In this document: piece after piece, positions 9,062 through 18,065 of the stretch
Layout: every line of letters begins with the position of its first letter
Numbering within the stretch: the stretch's first letter is position 1
Origin: Litchfieldia salsa
GTDB lineage: Bacteria > Bacillota > Bacilli > Bacillales > Bacillaceae_L
Length of the DNA stretch: 64,000 nucleotides
Direction of reading: 5' to 3'
Assembly (NCBI RefSeq): GCF_900104555.1
Contig: NZ_FNJU01000004.1
Location: 265,143 to 329,142 of the forward strand
Made by a program: the position numbers and the translations under genes
Notes under the pieces: generated by a model
Seen by the model: the letters and a program-made list of their open reading frames with translations, nothing else
The model's database searches: none
Told to the model about the DNA's origin: nothing

Positions 9062-10486
9062 ATGAGTTTAGAAGCTTTGAACAATCAAGTAAAAACGGAT
9101 CTTTCCTATCTAGCTTTCGGAGGTAATGATTGGGCACGACAACTCAACCATCCAGAAGGCCATGTATATGATGTAGTCATTGTTGGTGGGGGACAAAGTG
9201 GGTTAGGTGCTGCGTTTGGCCTTTTACGTGAGCGGATATCCAATATTCTTGTAATCGATGAAAACTCTGAAGGATTAGAAGGTCCTTGGGAAACTTACGC
9301 ACGTATGGTGACATTAAGAACCCCCAAGCATTTAACCTCTATTGATTTAGGTGTACCTTCTTTAACATTCAGGTCTTGGTGGGAAGCTCAATTTGGTCCT
9401 CAGGGGTGGGAAAAGGTCGTTAAAATCCCAAGAGGAGATTGGATGAATTACCTTCGTTGGTATCGGAAGGTTCTCGGTCTTCCAGTGATTAATGAGGTAA
9501 AGTTGAATCTTATAGAACCAACAGTCGAAGGAATCCACCGATTACATCTCGAAGGAAATGGTGCACCATCAAGCACCATTCTGGCACGTAAGGTGGTACT
9601 TGCTACCGGCATCCAAGGTGGAGGTGAATGGCATGTTCCACCAATGGTCTCAGAAAACTTACCGAACCATCTTTATTCACATACTTCAAAGAATATTGAT
9701 TTTGATAGACTAAAAGGAAAGAAGATTGCTATTTTAGGAGGGGGAGCTTCTGCCTTTGATAATGCTAATTATGCTTTATCTGAAGGAGTTGGCGAGGCAC
9801 ATGTCTTTGTTCGTCGCAAAGAGCTACCTCGAATTAACCCGATTCGGCAAATGGAAGAGTCTGGTCTAATTGAACGTTATCATGCCCTGTCTGATGAGGA
9901 TAAATATGCAGTGATGGCACATTTTTTTAAACATAATCAACCACCAACTAATGATACCTTTGAACGGGCTACAAGTTGGGATGGATTTAATCTTCATTTA
10001 GGTTCACCATGGCTATCGGTGGAGGCCACATCTGAAGGAGCGATCCTAACCACACCCCAAGGTACATTTACTTTTGATTTCCTAATCATTAGTACTGGAC
10101 TATTGACTGATCCGTCATTACGACCAGAATTAAAGCTTGTTGAAGATCAGATTTCACGTTGGAGAGATCACTACCAAGCACCAGATCATTTATCTAATCC
10201 AGTACTTGATGCTCACCCTTACTTAAGCCCTGGGTTTGCTTTTATCAATCGAAATAAGGTCAGCCTAAGTGATAATAAGTTACATGGACTATTTGCGTTT
10301 AACTACTCAGCCTTAATTACTTGTGGGATTGCTGCATCAGCTCTTTCTGGTATGAAGTTTGGTATACCAAAACTAGTTTCTGCAATTGCGGACCAACTTC
10401 TCCTAGATGATCGCGAAAAGATTTTGAATAACTTTTTTGAATATAATGAGGTTGAGTTTGTTGGCACTTGGCCAAAAGAGAAATAA
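9062..10486 (+). CDS. FAD/NAD(P)-binding flavoprotein, CzcO/flavin monooxygenase-like
   Basis: Predicted flavoprotein of 474 residues. The FAD motif VVIVGGGQSGLGAAFGLL is near residues 38-55 and a second Rossmann motif KIAILGGGASAFDNA (about 222-236) should bind NAD(P)H, the two-domain layout of flavin-containing monooxygenases and CzcO. A conserved W/R-rich stretch (GPWETYARMVTLRTPKHL) lies between them. Start ATG follows AAAGGAA. It is convergent with the broken family-5 binding protein across a shared terminator. In other Bacillaceae such flavoproteins can sit near peptide/nickel-type transporters, but the substrate is unknown. Confidence 0.8.
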   Translation: MSLEALNNQVKTDLSYLAFGGNDWARQLNHPEGHVYDVVIVGGGQSGLGAAFGLLRERISNILVIDENSEGLEGPWETYARMVTLRTPKHLTSIDLGVPSLTFRSWWEAQFGPQGWEKVVKIPRGDWMNYLRWYRKVLGLPVINEVKLNLIEPTVEGIHRLHLEGNGAPSSTILARKVVLATGIQGGGEWHVPPMVSENLPNHLYSHTSKNIDFDRLKGKKIAILGGGASAFDNANYALSEGVGEAHVFVRRKELPRINPIRQMEESGLIERYHALSDEDKYAVMAHFFKHNQPPTNDTFERATSWDGFNLHLGSPWLSVEATSEGAILTTPQGTFTFDFLIISTGLLTDPSLRPELKLVEDQISRWRDHYQAPDHLSNPVLDAHPYLSPGFAFINRNKVSLSDNKLHGLFAFNYSALITCGIAASALSGMKFGIPKLVSAIADQLLLDDREKILNNFFEYNEVEFVGTWPKEK

Positions 10487-10497
10487 AACCAATCATT

Positions 10498-10544
10498 TAA
10501 AACACCACTTCCCATCATCTATTGAAAGAGGGAAGTGGTGTTTA
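10498..10544. terminator. Bidirectional rho-independent terminator
   Basis: Stem AACACCACTTCCC / GGGAAGTGGTGTT (10501-10513 with 10530-10542) with A-rich and T-rich sides, between convergent genes. Confidence 0.85.
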
Positions 10545-10553
10545 GGTTAAACA

Positions 10554-12155
10554 TCAGGGTCTTGACCAATGGTGCTCATTTACCTCGGTGTCCAGTAGCT
10601 CAAGTGAAGTACGATAGGGCTTGAAGTCAACATGTTTGTTCACTGCATAAAGAGCATGTGGAGCAAATAGGAAGAGCGCAAGAGCTTCATCATATACATA
10701 TCGATCAACATCCTCTGCTTTCTCCAACAGCTCATTTTTATCTATTTCTGAACCCATCTCTTTAAATAATTGCTCAAACTCCGGTAGTATAGGTCCTGCA
10801 CGAAGAGCACCATCAGCACCAAGCAATTCACGGTGAAAATAAGCTGGGGTACCTTCATAAAATAGTGCATATGGATCTGCGATAAGAATATCCCAATTAG
10901 GAACTAACCGTTTCTCTGCAACAACTCGCTTCCATCTCAATTCCTCATTAGGTAGGATCAATTTAACAGACACATCGATTTTTAATGCTTCTTTTAACTG
11001 TGAGGCCAATAAGTTAACAACCTTGCCAAGCTTTTTAGGAGCAGCAATCCTTAAGGCTCTGTCATTTGGCCACTGTGCTTCCTTTAATAGCTGTCGTGCT
11101 AAGCTTGGGTGATAGTCAATTGGTTTTAACCCTTCAGGATAATCAAATGCCCATGATGGAGTTAGTGCTGAAAGTGGTTCAGCATATCCATAAAATGCCT
11201 GATTAATTAATTCATTTCGGTTGACTGCAAGATTAATAGCCAAGCGTAGCTTACGGTTATTAAAATCAATATCATCTAAGTAACGATTAAAGGTTCCTGC
11301 GATAATACGATTTCCACCATCATTTACTAACTTCGCATACCGGGACCCCCTTACTAGCTGAGCCATTTCCGGGGTAATTTTAGAAACGATGTCAACCTCA
11401 CCTTCTCTATTCATACATAAATCTAGCGCTTGTTCCACTGTAAGGTCGTTACGAAAGATCACATTCTTTAACCTCGGCCTTTTTTTCTTATTCCAGTATT
11501 GCTCATTGGCTTCTAAAACGACTAGTGGACTTCTTTCTTCTTCTATGGTAAACCAAGTAGATGAATATGGCGTTTTTCGAATAACTGATTGCACATTCTT
11601 TATAGATGAATAACCTTGTACTAGCTTAAACGGTCCAGTGCCCCACGGGCCTGGTGCATCAAGCACTCACCAGTGACCTTCGGCTGTCCCTAGCTTTCTA
11701 TAACCAAAGCCGAGCTTATCCCAGAATTGAAAGGTTGCATAATGATGTGCCCGAAGCTTCCCAAGCGCTAAGCCTTCTGGTTTTGGAAAATGAAACTGAA
11801 CGGTAAATTCGTCTACCTTTTCAAGAGAGGTTTCCTCAGGGAGGTTCACCCATGTGCCTGGAGGATGTGGCGCAATCCAAGGCTTGATCTCATTAAAAGC
11901 TTTGATAACATGCTCAGCTGTAAATGGTTCATTATTGTGAAAGAGTACTCCCTCCCTCAACTTTAATTCCAATGTTTTTTCATTAACCCATTTTGTGGAT
12001 GTAGCTAAGGCTGGAACAATCCGTCCTTCACGGTCTGTACCAACCGCTTCTTCCATTGTATTGAATAAGACAAACAACCAATTTAACGGAGATGGATCTA
12101 CAATATGAATGGTTCCAACAGGAGCTTTTCCCTCAGAATACTGACTAGTCACCAT
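10554..12155 (-). pseudogene. ABC transporter family-5 solute-binding protein interrupted by one in-frame TGA
   Basis: The two parts (12155-11667 and 11666-10554) are in the same frame and are separated only by a TGA at 11667-11669, after ...TAEGHW and before VLDAPGPWGTGPFKLV, a segment typical of SBP_bac_5 proteins (PF00496). Read through, the product would be 533 residues with the usual features of peptide/nickel binding proteins (LKLREGVLFHNNEPFTAEHV, NRNELINQAFYG). There is no signal peptide: the protein begins close to the normal mature start, so even an intact version would be cytoplasmic or truncated. No permease or ATPase lies nearby. Ribosome binding site AAAGGAAG before ATG 12155. 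A GTG directly after the stop could restart translation but has no ribosome binding site. Sequencing error is possible. Confidence 0.8.
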
Positions 12156-12303
12156 ACCAATATCTTCCTTTCTAAGTAACTTAACTTATTGTAACGTACT
12201 CCTGACATTTACTTTAAGCAAGGTACACCTAGATGGAAGGTATGTTTTAGAAAGATAAAATATGTTATTTCTTGTATAAAAGAAAATGGCTGTTTTCATA
12301 AAA

Positions 12304-12350
12304 ATTGTTTCTTTTAAAGCCGCAGGAACTACTACACCCTCCGAACCAGT
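12304..12350 (+). repeat. Decayed fragment of the GCCGCAGG dispersed repeat
   Basis: CTTTTAAAGCCGCAGG and the following TACAC.CTCCG match the first 45 bases of the repeat at 17804-17968; the rest of the repeat is missing. The remaining 290-base gap here holds the serA terminator and no gene. Confidence 0.55.
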
Positions 12351-12387
12351 TACTAATTAGAGCACTATATTACTATTCAAGCAAAAA

Positions 12388-12426
12388 CAAGAAGAGCCAG
12401 TTCCATTTGGGAAGTGACTCTTCTGG
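12388..12426 (-). terminator. Probable terminator of serA
   Basis: Imperfect stem AGAAGAGCCAGTTCC / GGGAAGTGACTCTTCT (12390-12404 with 12409-12424), followed on the minus strand by TTGTTTTTG. Confidence 0.7.
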
Positions 12427-12445
12427 ATTTTAACTATTTAGTATT

Positions 12446-13645
12446 TTAATAGATACTAAAAGTAACAGTACCTTCGATATTTTTAATTTTTTCTTCAAGG
12501 CTTGGGATGATATCTCCGTTTACTTTGTTATCGATATCAATCATTGTATAAGCATAATCCCCTCTACTTCTGTTAACCATATCAGCAATATTTAAGTTAT
12601 AGCTTGAAATCGCTGATGTAATCTGGCCAACCATGTTAGGAACATTTTTATGAAATACTGCCACACGACGCTTACCTGTATACGGAAGGGCTGCATTCGG
12701 GAAATTTACAGAGTTTCTGATGTTACCAGTTTCTAAAAACTCTTTAATCTGGCGAGAAGCCATTATCGCACAATTTTCCTCTGACTCTTGAGTTGATGCA
12801 CCAAGATGAGGAATTGGCACAACATTATTCATCTTCAATATATTTTCATTAGGAAAGTCTGTAATATACTTTCCTACCTTACCGCTTTCAAGTGCAATCT
12901 CCATATCTTTTTCATTCACTAGTTCACCACGAGAGAAGTTTAAGATATGAACGCCTTGCTTCATAATGCTAAATGTTTGCTCATTGAACATTTCTTTCGT
13001 GCCATCAGTTAATGGAACATGTACTGTAATATAATCACAATTAGCAAATAGTTGCTCAATTGACATTGCTCGCTGTACATTACGAGATAAATTCCAAGCA
13101 GTATCAACAGATATAAATGGATCAAAACCAATAACATCCATATCTAAATCCAGAGCATCATTAGCAACTAGTGCTCCGATTGCACCTAAACCAATAACAC
13201 CCAAAGTTTTCCCCTTAATCTCTTTCCCAACAAACTGCTTCTTCCCAGCTTCGACTAACTTAGGAATTTGGTCACCCTGTCCTTCTAATGTCTTTGCCCA
13301 AGCTACCCCATCAAAAAGGTTACGAGATGAGGCCATTAATGTAGTTAATACAATCTCTTTTACAGCATTTGCATTCGCCCCAGGCGTATTAAAAACAACA
13401 ACACCCTGCTCTGTATATCTATCAACCGGAATATTATTAACTCCCGCACCAGCTCTCGCAATCGCCTTTACGTTAGTACCTAACTCCATTGAATGCATGT
13501 TAAAGCTACGAAGAAGGATTGCATCAGGATTATCGCACTCATCATCGATTGTATAATGGTCATTATTAAATATTTTAAGCCCGCTTTCTGCTATATTATT
13601 TAATGTTTTTATCGTTTTTACTTTGTCTATAATGATTGTACTCAT
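12446..13645 (-). CDS. serA: D-3-phosphoglycerate dehydrogenase, short ACT form
   Basis: First enzyme of serine synthesis, oxidising 3-phosphoglycerate with NAD+. The protein of 399 residues has the catalytic domain motifs IARAGAGVNNI, NAD-binding GKTLGVIGLGAIG (about 145-157), LNFSRGELVNE with the catalytic Arg, and PHLGASTQESEENCA with the catalytic His, followed by a C-terminal ACT domain (VPNMVGQITSAISSYNLNIADM) that usually senses serine. It is the shorter type without the ASB domain of B. subtilis SerA (about 525 aa). It stands alone, without serC, behind a ZTP riboswitch and terminator, so expression should follow one-carbon (10-formyl-THF) status. ATG with a GGGGAG-type site. Confidence 0.92.
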   Translation of the reverse strand: MSTIIIDKVKTIKTLNNIAESGLKIFNNDHYTIDDECDNPDAILLRSFNMHSMELGTNVKAIARAGAGVNNIPVDRYTEQGVVVFNTPGANANAVKEIVLTTLMASSRNLFDGVAWAKTLEGQGDQIPKLVEAGKKQFVGKEIKGKTLGVIGLGAIGALVANDALDLDMDVIGFDPFISVDTAWNLSRNVQRAMSIEQLFANCDYITVHVPLTDGTKEMFNEQTFSIMKQGVHILNFSRGELVNEKDMEIALESGKVGKYITDFPNENILKMNNVVPIPHLGASTQESEENCAIMASRQIKEFLETGNIRNSVNFPNAALPYTGKRRVAVFHKNVPNMVGQITSAISSYNLNIADMVNRSRGDYAYTMIDIDNKVNGDIIPSLEEKIKNIEGTVTFSIY

Positions 13646-13807
13646 CTTGTTTTCTCCCCTTTTTCAGTTATGATTTTTCAACCTTCAAAAAAATAAAGAT
13701 AATAAGTAAGGATACTACATTTTTTAAATTTTTAGAAATTTAAATTTATAATAAGATAAAAACAGGCAATCTCACTAATTTATAACCTTATCTCCTCCAA
13801 TATACAT

Positions 13808-13905
13808 AAAGAGGTAAGGGATACTTATCCCTTACCTCTGCCCAGGCGAACGACTCTTCGAAACTATATGCTCCCTCACGGTAATCCGTGTTCGCCAGTC
13901 ACATA
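13808..13905 (-). promoter_or_regulatory. ZTP (pfl) riboswitch with terminator, upstream of serA
   Basis: Read on the minus strand, the aptamer (13905 to 13839) contains the conserved ZTP/pfl blocks GTGACTGGCGAAC, a stem ACGGATTACCGT, GGGAGC, and the 3' block TCGCCTGGGCA. It is followed directly by a perfect stem AGAGGTAAGGGAT / ATCCCTTACCTCT (13810-13822 with 13827-13839) that can act as the expression-platform terminator, although its T-run is short. Known ZTP riboswitches switch on purine and one-carbon genes when ZTP signals low 10-formyl-THF. Placement ahead of serA fits supply of serine as one-carbon donor. Confidence 0.85.
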
Positions 13906-13914
13906 CAGTCTTTT

Positions 13915-13943
13915 TAATTAACTTAATAGTAACAAATTTTCAA
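13915..13943 (-). promoter_or_regulatory. Predicted sigma-A promoter of serA
   Basis: On the minus strand TTGAAA (13943-13938), a 17-base spacer, then TAATTA (13920-13915). Transcription would begin just ahead of the riboswitch aptamer. Confidence 0.6.
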
Positions 13944-14021
13944 TAAACCCACAACCTAAAAAGTTTGAACATTTGTTGTATTTTCTGACAAGTTAAAAAT
14001 GTTCCAAAACTCAACCTCTAT

Positions 14022-14171
14022 TTATTCATCATCTACCTCACCATCACCAACTTCGTCCTCCTCTTCAACCTCTTCGATTTGTTCCCCTTCCTCAGGTGCT
14101 TCTTCATTACCACATCCTGCTAAAGAAAATAGTGAACAGCCTAACAAAAGCATTAATAACAACTTCTTCAT
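14022..14171 (-). CDS. Very small acidic lipoprotein (49 aa)
   Basis: ATG at 14171 with a GGAGG site 7 bases upstream. The product has a typical lipoprotein signal MKKLLLMLLLGCSLFSLAGC (lipobox LAGC, cysteine about residue 20), and the mature part is only about 30 residues, almost all Glu, Asp, Gly and Val. Such a short, highly negative surface anchor has no recognisable domain; metal or peptidoglycan contact, or a mere secreted peptide source, are all possible. It is divergent from the YetF-like gene. Confidence 0.75.
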   Translation of the reverse strand: MKKLLLMLLLGCSLFSLAGCGNEEAPEEGEQIEEVEEEDEVGDGEVDDE

Positions 14172-14377
14172 AGCAAAAACCTCCTTTTTATAGTAGAATT
14201 CCTCACCCTACCAATACTATGTAAACTCCACTAAGTAATTTAACTTTTAAAAAAAATAATGGAATTTGAGGTTTGCATTTAATAGAATAAACTAGGAAAC
14301 ATTCTATCCTACTGGAATAATTTTTCTTTTTTTTTGCACCCTATACATATTGTTATTGATACAGGGAGGAAGTCATC

Positions 14378-14989
14378 TTGGATTTACATTTCATTTGGAA
14401 AGCGATTGTTATTGTCGTTGGAGGAATACTTATTCTGCGGATAGCCGGAAGAAAATCTGTTTCACAGCTAACAGTGGCTCAGACGGTTATGATGATAGCT
14501 GTAGGGTCACTGATTATACAACCGGTAAATGATCGAAATATTTGGATTACGATGTTGGTTACATTCCTAATGGTGCTTACCCTTCTCTTAATCGAATATA
14601 TTGTTTTAAAATTCGACGTCTTAGAAACTTTTATTTATGGCAAATCTCTTCTAATTGTCGAAAACGGACAAATTAATAAAAAAAACTTAAAAAAGCTACG
14701 CTTAACAGTTGATATGTTAGAAGTTCGATTAAGACAACAAAGCGTACAAAATATAAGTGACTTACAATGGGCAACTATTGAATCAAATGGGCAATTAGGA
14801 TATATGTTGAAACCCGATATGCAATATGCAACCAAGGCAGATATTCTTATGTTGAAATCATTGATTGAAGGGAATCAATCTAAACAATCAATTGACAAAC
14901 AAAGTACAGCTTCTAATAACTCAACTAACATTTTCTCAGAAATCCGTACTAAGGAGCATACAAAAGATTTTTCTAAAGATTTGAAGTAG
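14378..14989 (+). CDS. DUF421 (YetF/YdfS-like) membrane protein
   Basis: The protein of 203 residues matches the YetF family: two or three N-terminal membrane helices (about 5-25, 35-55, 60-80) with the characteristic GRKSVSQLTVAQ motif near 26-37, then the cytoplasmic DUF421 domain (LLIVENGQINKKNLKKLRLTVDMLEVRLRQQ in part). Start is TTG with GGAGGAAG upstream. Family members in Bacillus have been linked to spore properties and membrane stability, but this copy's role is not known. The last 30 residues are polar and look unrelated to the family core. Confidence 0.85.
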   Translation: MDLHFIWKAIVIVVGGILILRIAGRKSVSQLTVAQTVMMIAVGSLIIQPVNDRNIWITMLVTFLMVLTLLLIEYIVLKFDVLETFIYGKSLLIVENGQINKKNLKKLRLTVDMLEVRLRQQSVQNISDLQWATIESNGQLGYMLKPDMQYATKADILMLKSLIEGNQSKQSIDKQSTASNNSTNIFSEIRTKEHTKDFSKDLK

Positions 14990-15138
14990 AATTTTGAGTA
15001 ACAATCAGAGTGGTATCTTACAGAATGGAAGTGAACAGATTTAAGGATATTAATTAACAAAATCATCACATTCCTTTTAATACAATCTTCCATTTTTTTA
15101 ATATAATGAGCTTACAATACTATGAGAGGGAGTGGGTA

Positions 15139-15275
15139 ATGTTACTTAAAGGTCGAGTTGAATCCGAAGATTATTGGTGATGAGATATTTAAACGCGAGA
15201 ATGGAGTTAAATGAAAAGGAAAAATTACACTATTTAAACCTTGAAAGGGGCGTCTTTCTGGAAATAGTCGTTTGA
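15139..15275 (+). pseudogene. Remnant of the N-terminus of a NERD-like protein
   Basis: A well-placed ribosome binding site (GAGGGAG) and ATG begin MLLKGRVESEDYW, stop, and the adjacent frame continues MRYLNARMELNEKEKLHYLNLERG before a second stop. The combined reading resembles the start of nuclease-related-domain (NERD) proteins of Bacillaceae (RVESEE..MRYLNARMEL.EKEK..YLNLEKG), recalled from memory. A frameshift plus loss of the rest would explain it. Confidence 0.4.
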
Positions 15276-15404
15276 ATTCAGTTACATTTCGTAAAATAGC
15301 TAGTTCAATTTTTTCACTGCAATTGGCACGACAAGCGATACTTATTATGTATAAATAACTTAAAGACTAGTCATTTTAAAAATGATGGCTATCTTCGAAA
15401 CTTG

Positions 15405-16050
15405 GTAGTCCGAACACGGCTTGACTTCGGACTACCTTTTTCTTTGATGCACTTGTCTAAATAATTGTTGCCTTCAGACTAGATTACTCCCTTCTCACTT
15501 TCACTTGTCTGAAGATGGCTCCACTTCAGACTACTTGACTTTCATTTCTACTTCACTTGTCTGAACCTGCACTGCCTTCGGACTGGATCACTCCCTGCTC
15601 AACTTCACTTGTCTGAAGATGGCTCCACTTCAGACTACTTGATGTCCATTTCTACTCCAACTGTCTGAACCTGCACTGCCTTCGGACTAGATTACTCCCT
15701 TCTCACTTTCACTTGTCTGAAGATGACTCCACTTCAGACTACTTGACTTCCATTTCAACTCCAACTGTCTGGAATCTGCACTACCTTCGGACTAGATTAC
15801 TCCCTGCTTAAACTTCACTTGTCTGAAGATGACTCCACTTCAGACTACTTGACTTCCATTTCAACTCCAACTGTCTGAACCTGCACTGCCTTCGGACTGG
15901 ATCACTCCCTTCTCACTTTCACTTGTCTGAAGATGGCTCCACTTCAGACTACTTGACTTCCATTTCAACTCCTACTGTCTGAACCTGCACCACCTTCGGA
16001 CTAGATCATCCTCCTTTCACCTTCACTAGTCCGAATACCTCTCGCTCCTT
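15405..16050. repeat. Tandem hairpin array, 52-base spacing (about 104-bp double unit)
   Basis: Two hairpins alternate: GTCTGAAG..CTTCAGAC (stem 8, loop 9) and GTCTGAA..TTCGGAC (stem 7). The first type starts at 15507, 15611, 15715, 15821 and 15925, giving a double unit of 104 bases (106 once). The array opens with a perfect 10-bp stem GTAGTCCGAA / TTCGGACTAC (15405-15414 with 15426-15435) and ends with diverged units near 16025-16050. Loops and spacers are repeated too, so this is not CRISPR, and the period is not a multiple of three. The region 14990-16302 holds no other gene apart from the remnant at 15139. Confidence 0.9.
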
Positions 16051-16302
16051 CGAATGGTCTACCTTTGCTTTTCCATCCCCAATTCTAAACGACGAGCCTT
16101 ACCTTTACACAGACTGAACCACATACTCGAAACATCCACAGTATCAAGGGTTTGTAAATAATATACAAAATTTTCCACACATTACAAATAACGACAACGT
16201 TCTCACTAGGTATTCTTGTAGAATTGTGGTGGAAGTTTACTATCCTTTTTTTAAGTAATGATCCTTTAAATAAAAATAGCAGAAGGGTTTGTGGGGGGAA
16301 CA

Positions 16303-17757
16303 ATGATGGAATATGCTGTTGAGCAATCTGTTGAAAAAGCATTTCTTACACAAAAAAAACCAGTTAAATGGTACAAAAACTGGAAGCTTATCACATTGAT
16401 TTTTATTATTGTAATTGGTCTTATCTTAGCAGCAACTACGATTTACCAAGCAACCCACTTTAATCAAAACATTAAGATTAATGAGATAGACATGAGTGGT
16501 TTGACTGCAAATCAAGCTCTAAAAAAGTTACAAACAACTGTTTTAAATAATGAAATCTATATTGGAAAGCAACAAATTATAAATGGAAAAGATACAAAGA
16601 TGGGATATACAGAAGGAGATTTACCCGGAATTAAAACCTTATTAAAAAAGCAATGGACCTTTTTCCCCTCCTTCAAGACAAAAAACTATGCATTACTACC
16701 AGTCGAACAAGACATCTATCGTAACAACATTCTAAAAAACAGACTGGAGCAAAAACTTGTCTCAATGAATCAGGATCTAAAAGCTCCTACAGATGCCCAA
16801 GTAACACTGAAAGATGGAAGAATTATTGTGTCAAACAGTATCAAGGGTGAACAATTTGATGTCACCGCCCTTATTAAAGAGTATGAACAACATGACTATA
16901 CAAGTGAAATTCACCTAAACTCTATATACCTTGAACCAATCAAGGAAGACAGTGAAATGATAATAGCCCAAAAAGAACAGTTCCAAGAGTTCCTTAATCA
17001 TACAGTTGAATATAAGGTACAGGATCAAATTCATTCATTAAAGGCGGGCGATCTTATTAAAAATGCTTCTTTGTTAGAAAACATGGAGGTATCGATCGAT
17101 CCAAACGTAAATGATATTGTTAAGAAAATTACTGAAATTAATGATTCCCAATCCACGTTAAGTAAGGATTTTAAATTTAAGACCCATTCAGGAAAAGAAA
17201 TATCAGTGAAAGGGCAAGGCTATGGCTGGGCACTTGATGTAAATAAAGAAGCAGCAATGATTAAGGCTGCTTTTGAAAAAGGGGAAAAATCTATTTCCGC
17301 TTCTCATATCTACGGTAATGGTTGGAGTAATGAAGGCTATGGGTACGATACTATTATTAACAATGGCATTGGTGATACTTATGCAGAAGTCTCTATAGCC
17401 GAACAGCGTATTTGGATTTTTAAGAATGGTAAATTAGTAGTAACCACCAATGTAGTTACTGGAAAGCATAGTACTGGTGAAAATACATTACCTGGTGTAT
17501 GGTATATTCTCTATAAACGAGCACCCTATACACTCAATGGTAGTTCAGCAGGCAACCCTAACTATTCAATCGAGGTAGATTATTGGGCGCCATTCACAAA
17601 CAGTGGTCAAGGATTTCACGACGCAAGCTGGAGAACGAACTGGGCTAGCAACGCCTACCAAAATGCAGGTTCAGGTGGTTGTGTAAATGTACCCCCACAT
17701 GTAATGAAAAGCGTGTACGATCACCTTAACACCTATGATCCTGTTGTTATTTATTAA
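16303..17757 (+). CDS. Membrane-anchored L,D-transpeptidase (YkuD domain)
   Basis: Cell-wall enzyme of about 484 residues. One N-terminal membrane helix (about 24-44, WKLITLIFIIVIGLILAATT) is followed by two PG_binding_4-type modules and the C-terminal YkuD catalytic domain with VSIAEQRIWIFKNGKLV, the conserved His in GFHDASW and the nucleophile cysteine in GSGGCVNVPP. It should form 3-3 crosslinks or attach molecules to peptidoglycan outside the membrane. The site GGGGGG overlaps the first codons of a longer GTG frame, so ATG 16303 or 16306 is the likely start. It is monocistronic, between the hairpin array and a dispersed repeat. Confidence 0.9.
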   Translation: MMEYAVEQSVEKAFLTQKKPVKWYKNWKLITLIFIIVIGLILAATTIYQATHFNQNIKINEIDMSGLTANQALKKLQTTVLNNEIYIGKQQIINGKDTKMGYTEGDLPGIKTLLKKQWTFFPSFKTKNYALLPVEQDIYRNNILKNRLEQKLVSMNQDLKAPTDAQVTLKDGRIIVSNSIKGEQFDVTALIKEYEQHDYTSEIHLNSIYLEPIKEDSEMIIAQKEQFQEFLNHTVEYKVQDQIHSLKAGDLIKNASLLENMEVSIDPNVNDIVKKITEINDSQSTLSKDFKFKTHSGKEISVKGQGYGWALDVNKEAAMIKAAFEKGEKSISASHIYGNGWSNEGYGYDTIINNGIGDTYAEVSIAEQRIWIFKNGKLVVTTNVVTGKHSTGENTLPGVWYILYKRAPYTLNGSSAGNPNYSIEVDYWAPFTNSGQGFHDASWRTNWASNAYQNAGSGGCVNVPPHVMKSVYDHLNTYDPVVIY

Positions 17758-17803
17758 ACCCGAGTTCTTCTTTTTGGCATTATTTTTTAATGCTTTTACT
17801 TAT

Positions 17804-17968
17804 AGATTGTTGCTTTTAAAGCCGCAGGCTGAATACACTCCGCGTCCGGCGGGTGACCAGTGAGCCTCCTCGTCGCTCATGCTCCTGCGGGGTCTCACTT
17901 AGGCCACTGTTCCCGCAGGAGTCTACGTGTATTCAGCCTGCTAGAAAGTAGCGTTTCAATGTTTTACG
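17804..17968 (+). repeat. Dispersed GC-rich repeat, copy 1
   Basis: About 165 bases from GATTGTTGCTTTTAAAGCCG through CCTGCGGGGTCTCACTTAGG to TTTCAATGTTTTA. The same sequence lies inverted at 43261-43434, and a fragment at 12304-12350. Internal complementarity (GCAGGCTGAATACAC with GTGTATTCAGCCTGC) gives a long hairpin. Confidence 0.85.
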
Positions 17969-18065
17969 TCATGCATCCTTATACGACGGTTAATTTTTTG
18001 ATTGAGTTTGATAGTTAGATACACGAGGATTTCGGTGTAGGAACTTATGGACATACTCTTCTTTC

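Noticed and set aside
11667-11669. TGA read as selenocysteine
   Set aside because: The family has no selenoproteins and no convincing SECIS-like stem follows; a nonsense mutation or sequencing error is simpler.
13999-14193. Ser/Pro-rich 64-aa reading frame on the plus strand
   Set aside because: It is the antisense of the acidic lipoprotein gene and has no ribosome binding site.
15405-16050. CRISPR-like regular repeats
   Set aside because: The segments between the stems are themselves repeated and there are no cas genes, so it is a tandem hairpin array.
16085-16342. 85-aa minus-strand frame before the L,D-transpeptidase
   Set aside because: Overlaps the start and ribosome binding site of the transpeptidase gene and has no site of its own.
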